64,000 nucleotides of DNA from Lachnospiraceae bacterium. GTDB taxonomy: Bacteria; Bacillota; Clostridia; Lachnospirales; Lachnospiraceae. Shown piece by piece: positions 29,291-38,057 of the stretch. The position numbers and the translations under genes were made by a program. The stretch spans positions 27,880 to 91,879 of the forward strand of contig JAAWJI010000011.1 of assembly GCA_022796795.1 (NCBI GenBank). Reading direction: 5' to 3'. Below the pieces are notes generated by a model. It worked only from the letters and a program-made list of their open reading frames with translations. It was not told the DNA's origin and ran no database searches. The first letter of the stretch is position 1; each line of letters starts with the position of its first letter.

Positions 29291-30976
29291 TTACGACTCC
29301 AAATCATCCAGATAATCCTTCAGCTGATTCCGCGCCTCGGAAATAATGGCCCGGTCGTTGGTCTTCAAGGCCCGGTCAAATTTCTGCAGGGCCTGCTCCA
29401 CCAGGATGCGCTGGTTGCCGATGCTTTCCTCATAGATGCGCTCTCCCCGCAGCAGCAGGAGTTTGTTTTCCTCCTGATCCCGGGGCGGGATTTTCAGGTA
29501 GGACAGATCCTCCAGGCGCTGTTCGATCTCCTCGTCCGTCATCTGGGTGTACTGGCTCTTGATGACCTGGCGCACGGTTTTTCCCGTGGATACCACTTTC
29601 ACCACCACCTCCAGAATGGAGTTGATATCGTAGGTGTAGGTTACGTCTATGCTCTCCTCCCCGGCCTTTGCCTTGGGAATTTCAATGAGCAGCTCTCCCA
29701 GGGACAGGTTATTCTGAGCGAAACGGCTCTCTCCCTGGAGAATGTGCACCCGCAGCTGGGTCTGGTTGTCCCGGATCGTATAGAGGCGCTCCGTGCGGCT
29801 GGCCGGAATAATGGTGTTGCGCTCGATAATAGGGCAATAGTGGCCGCTCTCGAAATACCCCTCATCGATCTCACGGCTTACCTCCGTGCCCAAAGTAAAG
29901 GGACACACGTCCGTGAGAATGACCTCCTTGATGGCCTGGTTGCGCTCCTTCATGGCGCTCTGAATGGCAGCGCCCAGGGCCACGGCCTCGTCGGGATTCA
30001 CCGTGCAGTTGGGCAAACGGTGGAAGAGACGGGCCACAAATTTCCGCACGATGGGAAGCTTGGTGGCGCCTCCGATGAGCACCACCTGGTCAATATCCTT
30101 CAGGCGGATACCCGCGTCGCTTAAGGAGCGTTTGATGGGCTGGCGAATCCGTTCCAGGAGATCCTGGCAGGCGTCCTCAAAGGCGCCCAGGGAAATATCC
30201 ATTTCCCTGGTCTCTCCCTGGTAGGGGAAGGTAAAGCGGCTCACAGCTCCATCAGAGAAGCCGTATTTACAGATTTCCGCCTGTTTTTTCAGGGTTTCCA
30301 GGTCTTTTCGGCCCAGCTCATAGATGGGGATTTCCTGCTTTTTGCAGAACAATTCCATCAGAACCTTGGTAAAGTCCTCGCCGCCCAGGAAGTTGTCTCC
30401 GGCCACGGCCCGGACCTCCAGAATATTTTCAAATAACTCCAGGATGGACACGTCAAAAGTGCCTCCCCCCAGGTCGAACACCAGGAAGCGGTGGTTGCTG
30501 CTGGCCTGATACAGGCCGTAGGCAATGGCGGCCGCAGTGGGCTCGCTGATAATGCGCTCCACCTTGAGTCCCGCCAGCTCTCCGGCCCGCTTGGTGGCTC
30601 TGCGCCGCATATCGTTGAAATAGGCCGGCACGCTGATGACAGCCTCGGTAATCTCCTCGTGCAGATATTCCTCCGCGTCCTCCTTGAGAGAACGCAGGAC
30701 AAAGGAGGAGAGCTCCTCCGCAGTATAATCCTTTCCATTCAGGGAATATTTCTTATCGCTTCCCATGTTCCGCTTAAAGACAGAGGCAGCGCTGTCCGGA
30801 TGGAGCAGCATCTGCTCCCTGGCAGTTTCGCCTACGTAAAGCTGCCCCTCCTTGTCAATGCAGACCACAGAGGGAGTCAGATATTTGCCCAGACGGTTGG
30901 GGATCAGCTTGGGGCCCTCTTCTGTGAAATAGGCCGCCAGACTGTTGGTAGTTCCTAAGTCAATTCCTAAAATCAT
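29291..30976 (-). CDS. Hsp70-family chaperone, short HscC-like type
   Basis: MILGIDLGTTNSLAAYF, AVISVPAYFNDMRRRATKRAGELAGLKVERIISEPTAAAIAYGL, VFDLGGGTFDVSILEL, VVLIGGATKLPIVRKFV; 561 aa, truncated versus DnaK. Confidence 0.9.
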   Translation of the reverse strand: MILGIDLGTTNSLAAYFTEEGPKLIPNRLGKYLTPSVVCIDKEGQLYVGETAREQMLLHPDSAASVFKRNMGSDKKYSLNGKDYTAEELSSFVLRSLKEDAEEYLHEEITEAVISVPAYFNDMRRRATKRAGELAGLKVERIISEPTAAAIAYGLYQASSNHRFLVFDLGGGTFDVSILELFENILEVRAVAGDNFLGGEDFTKVLMELFCKKQEIPIYELGRKDLETLKKQAEICKYGFSDGAVSRFTFPYQGETREMDISLGAFEDACQDLLERIRQPIKRSLSDAGIRLKDIDQVVLIGGATKLPIVRKFVARLFHRLPNCTVNPDEAVALGAAIQSAMKERNQAIKEVILTDVCPFTLGTEVSREIDEGYFESGHYCPIIERNTIIPASRTERLYTIRDNQTQLRVHILQGESRFAQNNLSLGELLIEIPKAKAGEESIDVTYTYDINSILEVVVKVVSTGKTVRQVIKSQYTQMTDEEIEQRLEDLSYLKIPPRDQEENKLLLLRGERIYEESIGNQRILVEQALQKFDRALKTNDRAIISEARNQLKDYLDDLES

Positions 30977-31051
30977 AGCTGCTTCCTTTTCTTTCTTTCC
31001 TAATGATGTCCATTTCCATGAGTATACTATGTTTCACCCAGTTCGTCAAAT

Positions 31052-34000
31052 TTATCTTAGGGGTTCTCCGTTTCGCAGGGCGTACAGGGAATCCCAGTTG
31101 AAAGGATCCAGCTCCAGGCAGAGCCGGAATTCCTCAGCGGCCTCGCTCATGCGTCCCTGGATCTCATAGACCAGAGCTAATCCCTGGTGGGCCTCAAAGC
31201 AGGCGCGGTAACGGCAGTGCTTGCAACGGTGACACTGGAACATGCTGCGGAAAAAGGCCTCCGCCTGCTCCAGACGTCCCGCGTACATATGGGGCAGAGC
31301 CACAGAAAAGAGGCGGGCCGGCCGCAGGGACGGACGCTCCAGGTAATTGGCGAAGCCGCCGCATTCCCGCTGGAATAAGGCCTCGTATTCTGCGAAATAC
31401 TGCTGCACCTCGTCACGCTTGCCCAGATGGAAGCAGGCGTTCATGTGCCCGCTTAAAAGGGACCGGCGCTGGGAAAAGCTCATTTTGCGGCTGCTATCCT
31501 TCAGAAGCTTTTTGCTCAGCTTGTAGGCAGCCTTGAAATCCCGCACCACATCCAAATAGAAGTCCAGGGCATCATTAAACAAATCCATATCCGTATTTTT
31601 CTTCAGCAGCTTCTTGTAATAATTCACGCCAAATTTCTTGTCCCCGGCCTCTGCGTGGGCATAGACCAGTCCGCTGGTAGCGTTGGAATCCCCGGGCTTT
31701 TCCGCCAGCTCATTTTCGTAGAGGGGATAGGATTTTTCCGGACGCCCCATGCGCCGGTAAATACGGCACAGGTCGTTGCGGGAGTGGGTGGGATAATTGT
31801 TCAGCACCTCCTGGGCCACGGCGACAGCCTCGTCATAACGCCCCAGCATTACATAGGATTTGGCCAGGCTGGTCAGAGGAAAGGAGGTCCGTTCATTGCT
31901 GGAGTGGAGAAGCTCTACGGATTTCTCCAGGATTTCCACAGATTCCTCAATCCGGTCCATGAGCTGCAGAGTCAGCCCCCAGTTGGCATAGGCGTACACA
32001 TCGTCGGGCTTACATTCCGCGGCCTTCTGAAAGTCGGCAAGGGCTTTTTCCAGCTCATAGCCGTCCTGATACAGAATTCCCCGCTCCACATAGTAGTAGC
32101 AGCTGTCCGGAAACAGCTCCAGCTGTCGGGTGGCATAGGGAACGGCTTTTTCGTAATCCTCCATGCGGTCCGTGCGGTTGAAGAGATTCTGGTAATAGTT
32201 CATGAGATGATGGTTTGCCTTCCGGTCGTTAGGGTCCAGATCCAGAATCCGTTTGCAGTGAATCAGGATTTTCTTTGACTGGGGATCCAGATCCTGCAGA
32301 CAATCTACAATATCATTAAGAAGAGCCGTATTGTCCGGAATATCCTTGGTGAGAGACAGGTAAATATCCAGGGCCTGCTGGTCCCTGTGGAGCCTGCGCA
32401 GGAAATCTCCCTTCATCCAGATCAGATTGGAGGAGTCCGGAAACAGGCGTACAGCCTTGTCAGCCTCAGCAAGTCCGGTCTCGTATTCCCGCATATCCAT
32501 CAGGCACAACAAGATTTCCCGGTAAACATCCACCGGGGATTCAATATCATTATTCTCATCCTTTAGCTTGGGAAGCAGATCCTGGCACATATGCATGGCC
32601 TTTTCTGTTTGTTCCTTGTTCTGAGACAGGTAACGTAAGGTTCGCGCCTCAAAGAAATCCAACTCATTGCTGCCAAGTCCCACCTCCCGGGCCTTTTTGA
32701 TTACATCCAGGGCGTCCTGGTACTGGCGGTAGTAGTAAAATACCTTGGTTGCCAGCAGATAGGGTTTCAGATAATAGGGGTAAATATCAATGGCCCTGTG
32801 GTAATCATCCACGACCTCCTGGGCCTTTCGCAGGTTGTAGTAGGCCTCCTGCCGGTAGGTAAAGGCAGGGAAGTACCCCTCATCCTCCTGGATAATGGCG
32901 TCGCAGGTGTCAATGCAAAGCTCGTTCTTTTCCCGGCGCAGATAGAAGGAGGCCAGGGCAGACTGATAGGAGAGCCGGGTGCCCAGATCCTTCTCGGCCT
33001 CGATGGATTTTTGGAAAAATTCTATGGCAGAGGCGTCGTTTTCCTCGTCGCCCCGCTCCTGCAGACACAATGCCTGGGTAAAATAGGCATAGGGAAGCCG
33101 TTCCAGCTTCCGCTGGGTCTCCGGTGTGCCGTCGTCCTCCAGATCCTGAATCTTTAAGGTCCAGACGCACAGGTAGGGCAGAGCCTTTTCGTATTCCTTC
33201 TGAGCCAAGTAGGTGCGTCCCAGAAGGTTGCTGTAATCCAGGGTAGATTCCTCCGGCGGCGTAACGCTTGTGAGCAGCTCCACGTTTTGATCAAAGAGCT
33301 CGTTTTGGAAATAGCACCAGCCCAGCTCCAGGCGCTGCTTGAAATCCCCGGAATTTTCCTTCAGCTGTTTTTCCAGATCCACAATCAGATGGGTGTTGGC
33401 CTCCTTCATGCAGTCCAGCATGTCGTCCGTGGGATTGGGGGTGTAGCGGTCCATAAGCTCCAGAACACGTTTTTTGGCGTCGGCCCACCGCTCCATCTTC
33501 AGGTCGGTGTGGACCATGCCCAGCAGCAGGACGTTGTTATCCGGATACTGGGGAAGATATTCCTGGTAGAGAGCGTCTGCCTGTTCCCATTTGTCCACGG
33601 CCTCCAGGGCCACGCCGCACTGGCCGATCATATACTGATTTTTATTTCCCAGCTTCAGCAAAGCCTGGCAGAGCTCATCTGCTTTCTCCAGCTTTTCCTG
33701 CTGAAGAGCAATGCGCATGCGCTCCACATCCTCATAGGGATGATAGATCTGGAAAGCCTTCAGGCCCTCCAGCTGCTCGATGGCCTCGTCCAGCTGGCCG
33801 TCATCCATGGCCCGCTTGGCATTGACGCACTGCTGCATGTATCCGTCGTAGTTGGCGTCGTCTTCCCCCTCAAAAAGGGTAAAATCAAAGAATTCTCCAT
33901 GCTCGATCTTAAAAGCGGCAAAGGAGAGGAAGTTTTCGTGAAAATGTTCCAGTAGGTTCTGCCGGTCCTCCCGGATGTGAAATTCCCTGTCCAGATAGAT

Positions 34001-34393
34001 CCAGATTTCCTGGGGCAGATAAAAATGATAGGACAAAAAGGAAATGCAGGCCAGACGGGCATCCTCCGCCGTATCCAGATCCATGCAAACCTCATCCTGC
34101 ACAAGCTCCTTCCAGCAGTCCAGGTCGCAGCGGGAGGAAAGGGAGGCGTAGATCTGTTCCAGACGGGCTTTCCAGCGTCCCAGGGGGGAATCATCCACAG
34201 GTTCCTCTCCTTCCTGTTCCGCCTGATCGGCCAGGGCCAAAGCCTCCTCGTAGGCCGTGCGCAAGTTCTGAAAGCCCTGAGGGTCATCCTCCGGGTTTGT
34301 GACGGTAAGTTTGGTGCGGTAAGCTTGCTTTAGCAGATTTTTGTCCGTGGTTTCCTGGATCCCCAGGATGTAAAATATTTGTTCTTTCTCCAT
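31052..34393 (-). CDS. Giant TPR-repeat protein with degenerate J-domain-like N-terminus
   Basis: FYILGIQETTDKNLLKQAYRTKLTVTNPEDDPQGFQNLRTAYEEAL; then TPR-like helical repeats (DCYYYVERGILYQDGYELEKALADFQKAAECKPDDVYAYANWGLTL); RBS GGGGAG before ATG 34393. Confidence 0.82.
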   Translation of the reverse strand: MEKEQIFYILGIQETTDKNLLKQAYRTKLTVTNPEDDPQGFQNLRTAYEEALALADQAEQEGEEPVDDSPLGRWKARLEQIYASLSSRCDLDCWKELVQDEVCMDLDTAEDARLACISFLSYHFYLPQEIWIYLDREFHIREDRQNLLEHFHENFLSFAAFKIEHGEFFDFTLFEGEDDANYDGYMQQCVNAKRAMDDGQLDEAIEQLEGLKAFQIYHPYEDVERMRIALQQEKLEKADELCQALLKLGNKNQYMIGQCGVALEAVDKWEQADALYQEYLPQYPDNNVLLLGMVHTDLKMERWADAKKRVLELMDRYTPNPTDDMLDCMKEANTHLIVDLEKQLKENSGDFKQRLELGWCYFQNELFDQNVELLTSVTPPEESTLDYSNLLGRTYLAQKEYEKALPYLCVWTLKIQDLEDDGTPETQRKLERLPYAYFTQALCLQERGDEENDASAIEFFQKSIEAEKDLGTRLSYQSALASFYLRREKNELCIDTCDAIIQEDEGYFPAFTYRQEAYYNLRKAQEVVDDYHRAIDIYPYYLKPYLLATKVFYYYRQYQDALDVIKKAREVGLGSNELDFFEARTLRYLSQNKEQTEKAMHMCQDLLPKLKDENNDIESPVDVYREILLCLMDMREYETGLAEADKAVRLFPDSSNLIWMKGDFLRRLHRDQQALDIYLSLTKDIPDNTALLNDIVDCLQDLDPQSKKILIHCKRILDLDPNDRKANHHLMNYYQNLFNRTDRMEDYEKAVPYATRQLELFPDSCYYYVERGILYQDGYELEKALADFQKAAECKPDDVYAYANWGLTLQLMDRIEESVEILEKSVELLHSSNERTSFPLTSLAKSYVMLGRYDEAVAVAQEVLNNYPTHSRNDLCRIYRRMGRPEKSYPLYENELAEKPGDSNATSGLVYAHAEAGDKKFGVNYYKKLLKKNTDMDLFNDALDFYLDVVRDFKAAYKLSKKLLKDSSRKMSFSQRRSLLSGHMNACFHLGKRDEVQQYFAEYEALFQRECGGFANYLERPSLRPARLFSVALPHMYAGRLEQAEAFFRSMFQCHRCKHCRYRACFEAHQGLALVYEIQGRMSEAAEEFRLCLELDPFNWDSLYALRNGEPLR

Positions 34394-34771
34394 AAGTGAT
34401 CTCCCCTTTTTCAAGCAATTTTTCTGTAAATGTTTTCTGCGTTTGCTTTTCTCGTGATTTGCGGTTCTAATCGGGCTAAGCAGTTGGAAAGGAACTTACA
34501 AATTCTGCTTAGCAAGCGCAAATGGGAACATACCCGTTACCGCTCATTATAGCATTTGTTAAGAGCAAAAATCTACCCATTTGCGTCAAAAAATTAGGGA
34601 AAAAATTAGGGATTTTCCGCAGGTATGTGCGTTATGTTTTCTACGAACCGAACAGAGGGCTCTCATGTCTGCCAGGCTCGTCTTTAAAATTTTTCATTGA
34701 AGCTGCGATAGAAAAGATGGAGAGGTAAAAGATGGGGTAAAAGATGGATTCTAAGCTTTGAAAAGAAGTGC

Positions 34772-34800
34772 TTGACAAGAGAAAACACGGTGCGTATAAT
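34772..34800 (+). promoter_or_regulatory. Consensus sigma-A promoter upstream of the PP2C-kinase operon
   Basis: TTGACA (34772-34777), 17-nt spacer, TATAAT (34795-34800); about 270 nt upstream of the PP2C start. Confidence 0.8.
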
Positions 34801-35074
34801 GTGAATATACAGAAAGCCAATAGTTTCTGATGCCGCGGCTGTCCACGCTGCGGTATGTGTTTTCTGTCATGGGCGTTCGCCCGGAATTTTCAATATCAGA
34901 GCAGAAATAGAGAATAAGCATAAGATTGCTCTCGCATTTGCAGGAAGAAGCCCTGTGTGTTGGATTTATTTCCACAGATAGGCAATGAGGTTTGTCTCAT
35001 AAGGACCCAGATATATTTTTGCTGTGTGAAAGGTGAGATTATGGGGATTGGAGGTTTATGGATGGGGACAGGGT

Positions 35075-35896
35075 ATGAAGTATAAGATTGCGGTCTGCTC
35101 TTCCAGGGGAAGGAAGCGAAGGGAGAATCAGGATTCTCTTTTGGTGAAGACGGCCTGGACAGAGCAGGGAACAGTGCTTTTGGCGGCTGTCTGTGACGGT
35201 ATGGGAGGCTTAAGCATGGGAGAAATGGCCAGCGCCCTTTTGATTCACAGGCTTTGCGGCTGGTTTGAGGAAGGGTTTCCTCTTCTCCTGAAAAGAAAGA
35301 AGTCCGCGCCTGGTCAGGGAAGGCTATTGCGGGCTTGTCACGCCAGGGAAGAGCTGCTTTTTCACAGTCTGGAGCGGCTGTTGGAGCAGGTCAATGGAGA
35401 GCTCTGCGTCTACGGACAGCGAAAGGGAATTCAGGTTGGAACTACGGCCACCATATTTCTGGCTGTGGGAAACCGGTATGTAATTGCCCAGGTGGGGGAT
35501 TCCCGGGCGTATGAGATTCGGTCAGGGATCCGGCAGCTGACCAGGGATCAGACGTTGGTTCAGCGGGAGCTTGAAGCAGGGAGAATTACGCAGGAGGAAG
35601 CCATAAGGGATCCGCGGCGCAGTATTCTGCTCCAATGTATAGGAGCTGAAGGGGAAGTGTATCCGGATTTTTATAGGGGAAGACTGGGAAGGAACAGCAT
35701 GTTTTTGCTTTGCAGCGACGGGTTTTGGCATGTGGTTTCTAAGGAGGAGCTTTGCGCCGGGCTTTCACCGGGAAGACTGAAGGAGGAGGCGGACATGCAG
35801 AGGGCCCTGGAGGAGCTTACAGGGCTTATTCAGAAACGTAAGGAGCAGGACGACAGCTCCGCGGTGCTGATTCGCTCAGAGGCGCCTGTTACATGA
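35075..35896 (+). CDS. PP2C-family protein phosphatase
   Basis: SSRGRKRRENQDSLLV, VCDGMGGLSMGEMAS, GTTATIFLAVGNRYVIAQVGDSRAYEIR, LTRDQTLVQREL, MFLLCSDGFWHVV, QDDSSAVLIR. Confidence 0.93.
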   Translation: MKYKIAVCSSRGRKRRENQDSLLVKTAWTEQGTVLLAAVCDGMGGLSMGEMASALLIHRLCGWFEEGFPLLLKRKKSAPGQGRLLRACHAREELLFHSLERLLEQVNGELCVYGQRKGIQVGTTATIFLAVGNRYVIAQVGDSRAYEIRSGIRQLTRDQTLVQRELEAGRITQEEAIRDPRRSILLQCIGAEGEVYPDFYRGRLGRNSMFLLCSDGFWHVVSKEELCAGLSPGRLKEEADMQRALEELTGLIQKRKEQDDSSAVLIRSEAPVT

Positions 35897-35927
35897 GTGC
35901 CTGTGTGGGGAAAGGAGGAGTAAGAAA

Positions 35928-37637
35928 TTGCTGCAGATGGGAGACTTGGTAGACGGAAAATATCGGATTCTGCGCAAATGCGGCCAGGGCGGCATGAGCG
36001 TGGTCTACATGGCGGTGAATGAGCGCGCCAATAAGACCTGGGCGATCAAGGAAGTGCGAAAGGATGGATCCTGGAATTTTCAGGTAGTGAAGCAGGGGCT
36101 TTTGACGGAGACGAACCTGCTGAAACGCCTGAGTCACCCGCATTTGCCCAGTATCGTGGATGTCATTGACCAGGAGGGCTCCTTTCTCATTGTTATGGAT
36201 TATATTGAGGGACGTACTCTGAAAGATGTGTTGGACGAGGAAGGGCCACAGTCTCAGGAGAAGGTGCTGGACTGGGCCAGACAGCTCTGCGATGTTTTGG
36301 GATATCTTCATTCCCGGGAACCAGCGGTGATTTACCGGGATATGAAACCCTCCAATGTAATGCTGCGGCCGGACGGACAGGTGGTGCTTTTCGATTTCGG
36401 GACGGCCCGGGAATACAAGAGGGAGGGCCTGGAGGATACCACCTGCCTTGGCACCCGGGGCTACGCAGCGCCGGAACAATACGGCGGACAGGGACAGACG
36501 GACGCCCGGACGGATCTGTTCTGCCTAGGAGCAGCTATGTACCATTTGCTCACCGGACATAATCCCGGGGAGCCGCCCTATGAAATGTATCCCATCCGCC
36601 GCTGGCGTCCGGAGCTTTCCTCCGGTTTGGAAGAGATTATCTGTAAATGTACCCAGAGCAATCCGGCGGACCGATATCAGTCCAGCGGGGAGCTTTTGTA
36701 CGCCCTGAATCATTACTGGAAGCTGGATCAGACCTATCGCAGGAAACAGCGCAACAGCCTGGGCGTGTTTCTGGCGCCTGCGGCGATGTCCCTGCTCTTT
36801 GCCCTGGCCGGGGCGGGTTTTTACGGGGCGGGACTCCATGTGCAGAGAAACAGCTATGACGCCTGCCTGCTGGCCGCCAAAAATGCTGCGGAAAAAACAG
36901 AAGAGATCAGCCATTACAGAAAGGCCATAAGCCTGGATCCTTTCCGCAGCGAGGGGTATCTAGGCCTTTTGCGGGAGGGATATCTGGACGACCAGCTGCT
37001 GACCAGGGAGGAAAGCCTGGAGCTTAGACAGATCCTTCTGGATTACGGCAGAGACGGCAGGAGCAACGAGAGTGAATTTTGCAGGAATCAGGCAGGCTAT
37101 GAGCAGTTTGCCTATGAGGCGGGAATCGCCTACTATTATAAATTCCAGGAGCGGGAGAGTAAGAAAAATGCCAAGGGCTATCTGGAAATCGCGGCGAATT
37201 CGGAGCATCTGCCAAAACAGCAGCGGGAACGGGCCAGAAGGCTGGCCGTGATCTGCGGTTACTACGCCAGGATCGGCATTCCGGACGCGGCGGGAGACGA
37301 GCTGGTCACTTATAGGGAGTACTGGCGGGATCTGACAGAGCTGTCCCAGGGAAACCTGGTGGAGCAGGATAATGCCAGGACAGCCCTCTTGCTGTACCGG
37401 GAATTGGCGGGACAAATCGTGTCCAGGGCCTGGGATTTCCGAAAGGGCGGTGTGGAGCAAAAAGAGGTACTGCAGGAGCTTGAAAAGATCCGAACCCATA
37501 TAGGAACAGACTTTTCCCAGGTAAAGGGACAGGAGCCAGGGGAACTGGAGGAGGAACTTTTAGAGCTGGAGAAGCTTTTGGAGCAGGCAGAGCGGATGGT
37601 GGGCTCCGCCTATGGGCAGAAGGGACAGGGGGTGTAG
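35928..37637 (+). CDS. Transmembrane Ser/Thr protein kinase
   Basis: KYRILRKCGQGGMSVVYMAVNERANKTWAIKEV, VIYRDMKPSNVMLRPDGQVVLFDFGTAREYK, TRGYAAPEQYGG; TM near LGVFLAPAAMSLLFALAGAGFYGA; no PASTA repeats seen. Confidence 0.92.
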   Translation: MLQMGDLVDGKYRILRKCGQGGMSVVYMAVNERANKTWAIKEVRKDGSWNFQVVKQGLLTETNLLKRLSHPHLPSIVDVIDQEGSFLIVMDYIEGRTLKDVLDEEGPQSQEKVLDWARQLCDVLGYLHSREPAVIYRDMKPSNVMLRPDGQVVLFDFGTAREYKREGLEDTTCLGTRGYAAPEQYGGQGQTDARTDLFCLGAAMYHLLTGHNPGEPPYEMYPIRRWRPELSSGLEEIICKCTQSNPADRYQSSGELLYALNHYWKLDQTYRRKQRNSLGVFLAPAAMSLLFALAGAGFYGAGLHVQRNSYDACLLAAKNAAEKTEEISHYRKAISLDPFRSEGYLGLLREGYLDDQLLTREESLELRQILLDYGRDGRSNESEFCRNQAGYEQFAYEAGIAYYYKFQERESKKNAKGYLEIAANSEHLPKQQRERARRLAVICGYYARIGIPDAAGDELVTYREYWRDLTELSQGNLVEQDNARTALLLYRELAGQIVSRAWDFRKGGVEQKEVLQELEKIRTHIGTDFSQVKGQEPGELEEELLELEKLLEQAERMVGSAYGQKGQGV

Positions 37638-37640
37638 AAG

Positions 37641-38057
37641 CTGGAGGAAATTACGGCGCAGATTGTATATTATACCAGGCTTTCTCTGCTGTGTTTGGGA
37701 TTGTCCCTGCTGTGTTTTCTCACGGCAGTGATTTTATTTTACAAGCTGGATATTGGGACAGCCGTGGCAGACCTACGGGGGTATTCTGCCAGGAGAGAGA
37801 CTGAAAAGCGGAGGGTAAAAAAGCGAAGGACCAAAAGGCAAAGGATCAAAAACCAGAGGTCAAGAAGGTGGGGGACCAAAAGGCGGAGGTCAGAAAAGCG
37901 GAGCATAGGAAAACGAGGAGGCGCAAAGACTCGTAGATCCGGACCCAGGAGAAAGGAGAGCTTCTTTGTGCCGGAACGGGAGATTATGTTGACCCATACA
38001 CCGCGGAGGCGGATGGAAACAGGCGAAGAGAAAGAGGAGGAGAAGGGAAGTTTATGA
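37641..38057 (+). CDS. Small membrane protein with highly basic tail
   Basis: LEEITAQIVYYTRLSLLCLGLSLLCFLTAVILFYKLDIG (TM) then Arg/Lys-rich low-complexity tail; in frame with the kinase after one TAG; possible CTG start at 37641 with SD-like AGGGGGTG. Confidence 0.5.
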   Translation: MEEITAQIVYYTRLSLLCLGLSLLCFLTAVILFYKLDIGTAVADLRGYSARRETEKRRVKKRRTKRQRIKNQRSRRWGTKRRRSEKRSIGKRGGAKTRRSGPRRKESFFVPEREIMLTHTPRRRMETGEEKEEEKGSL

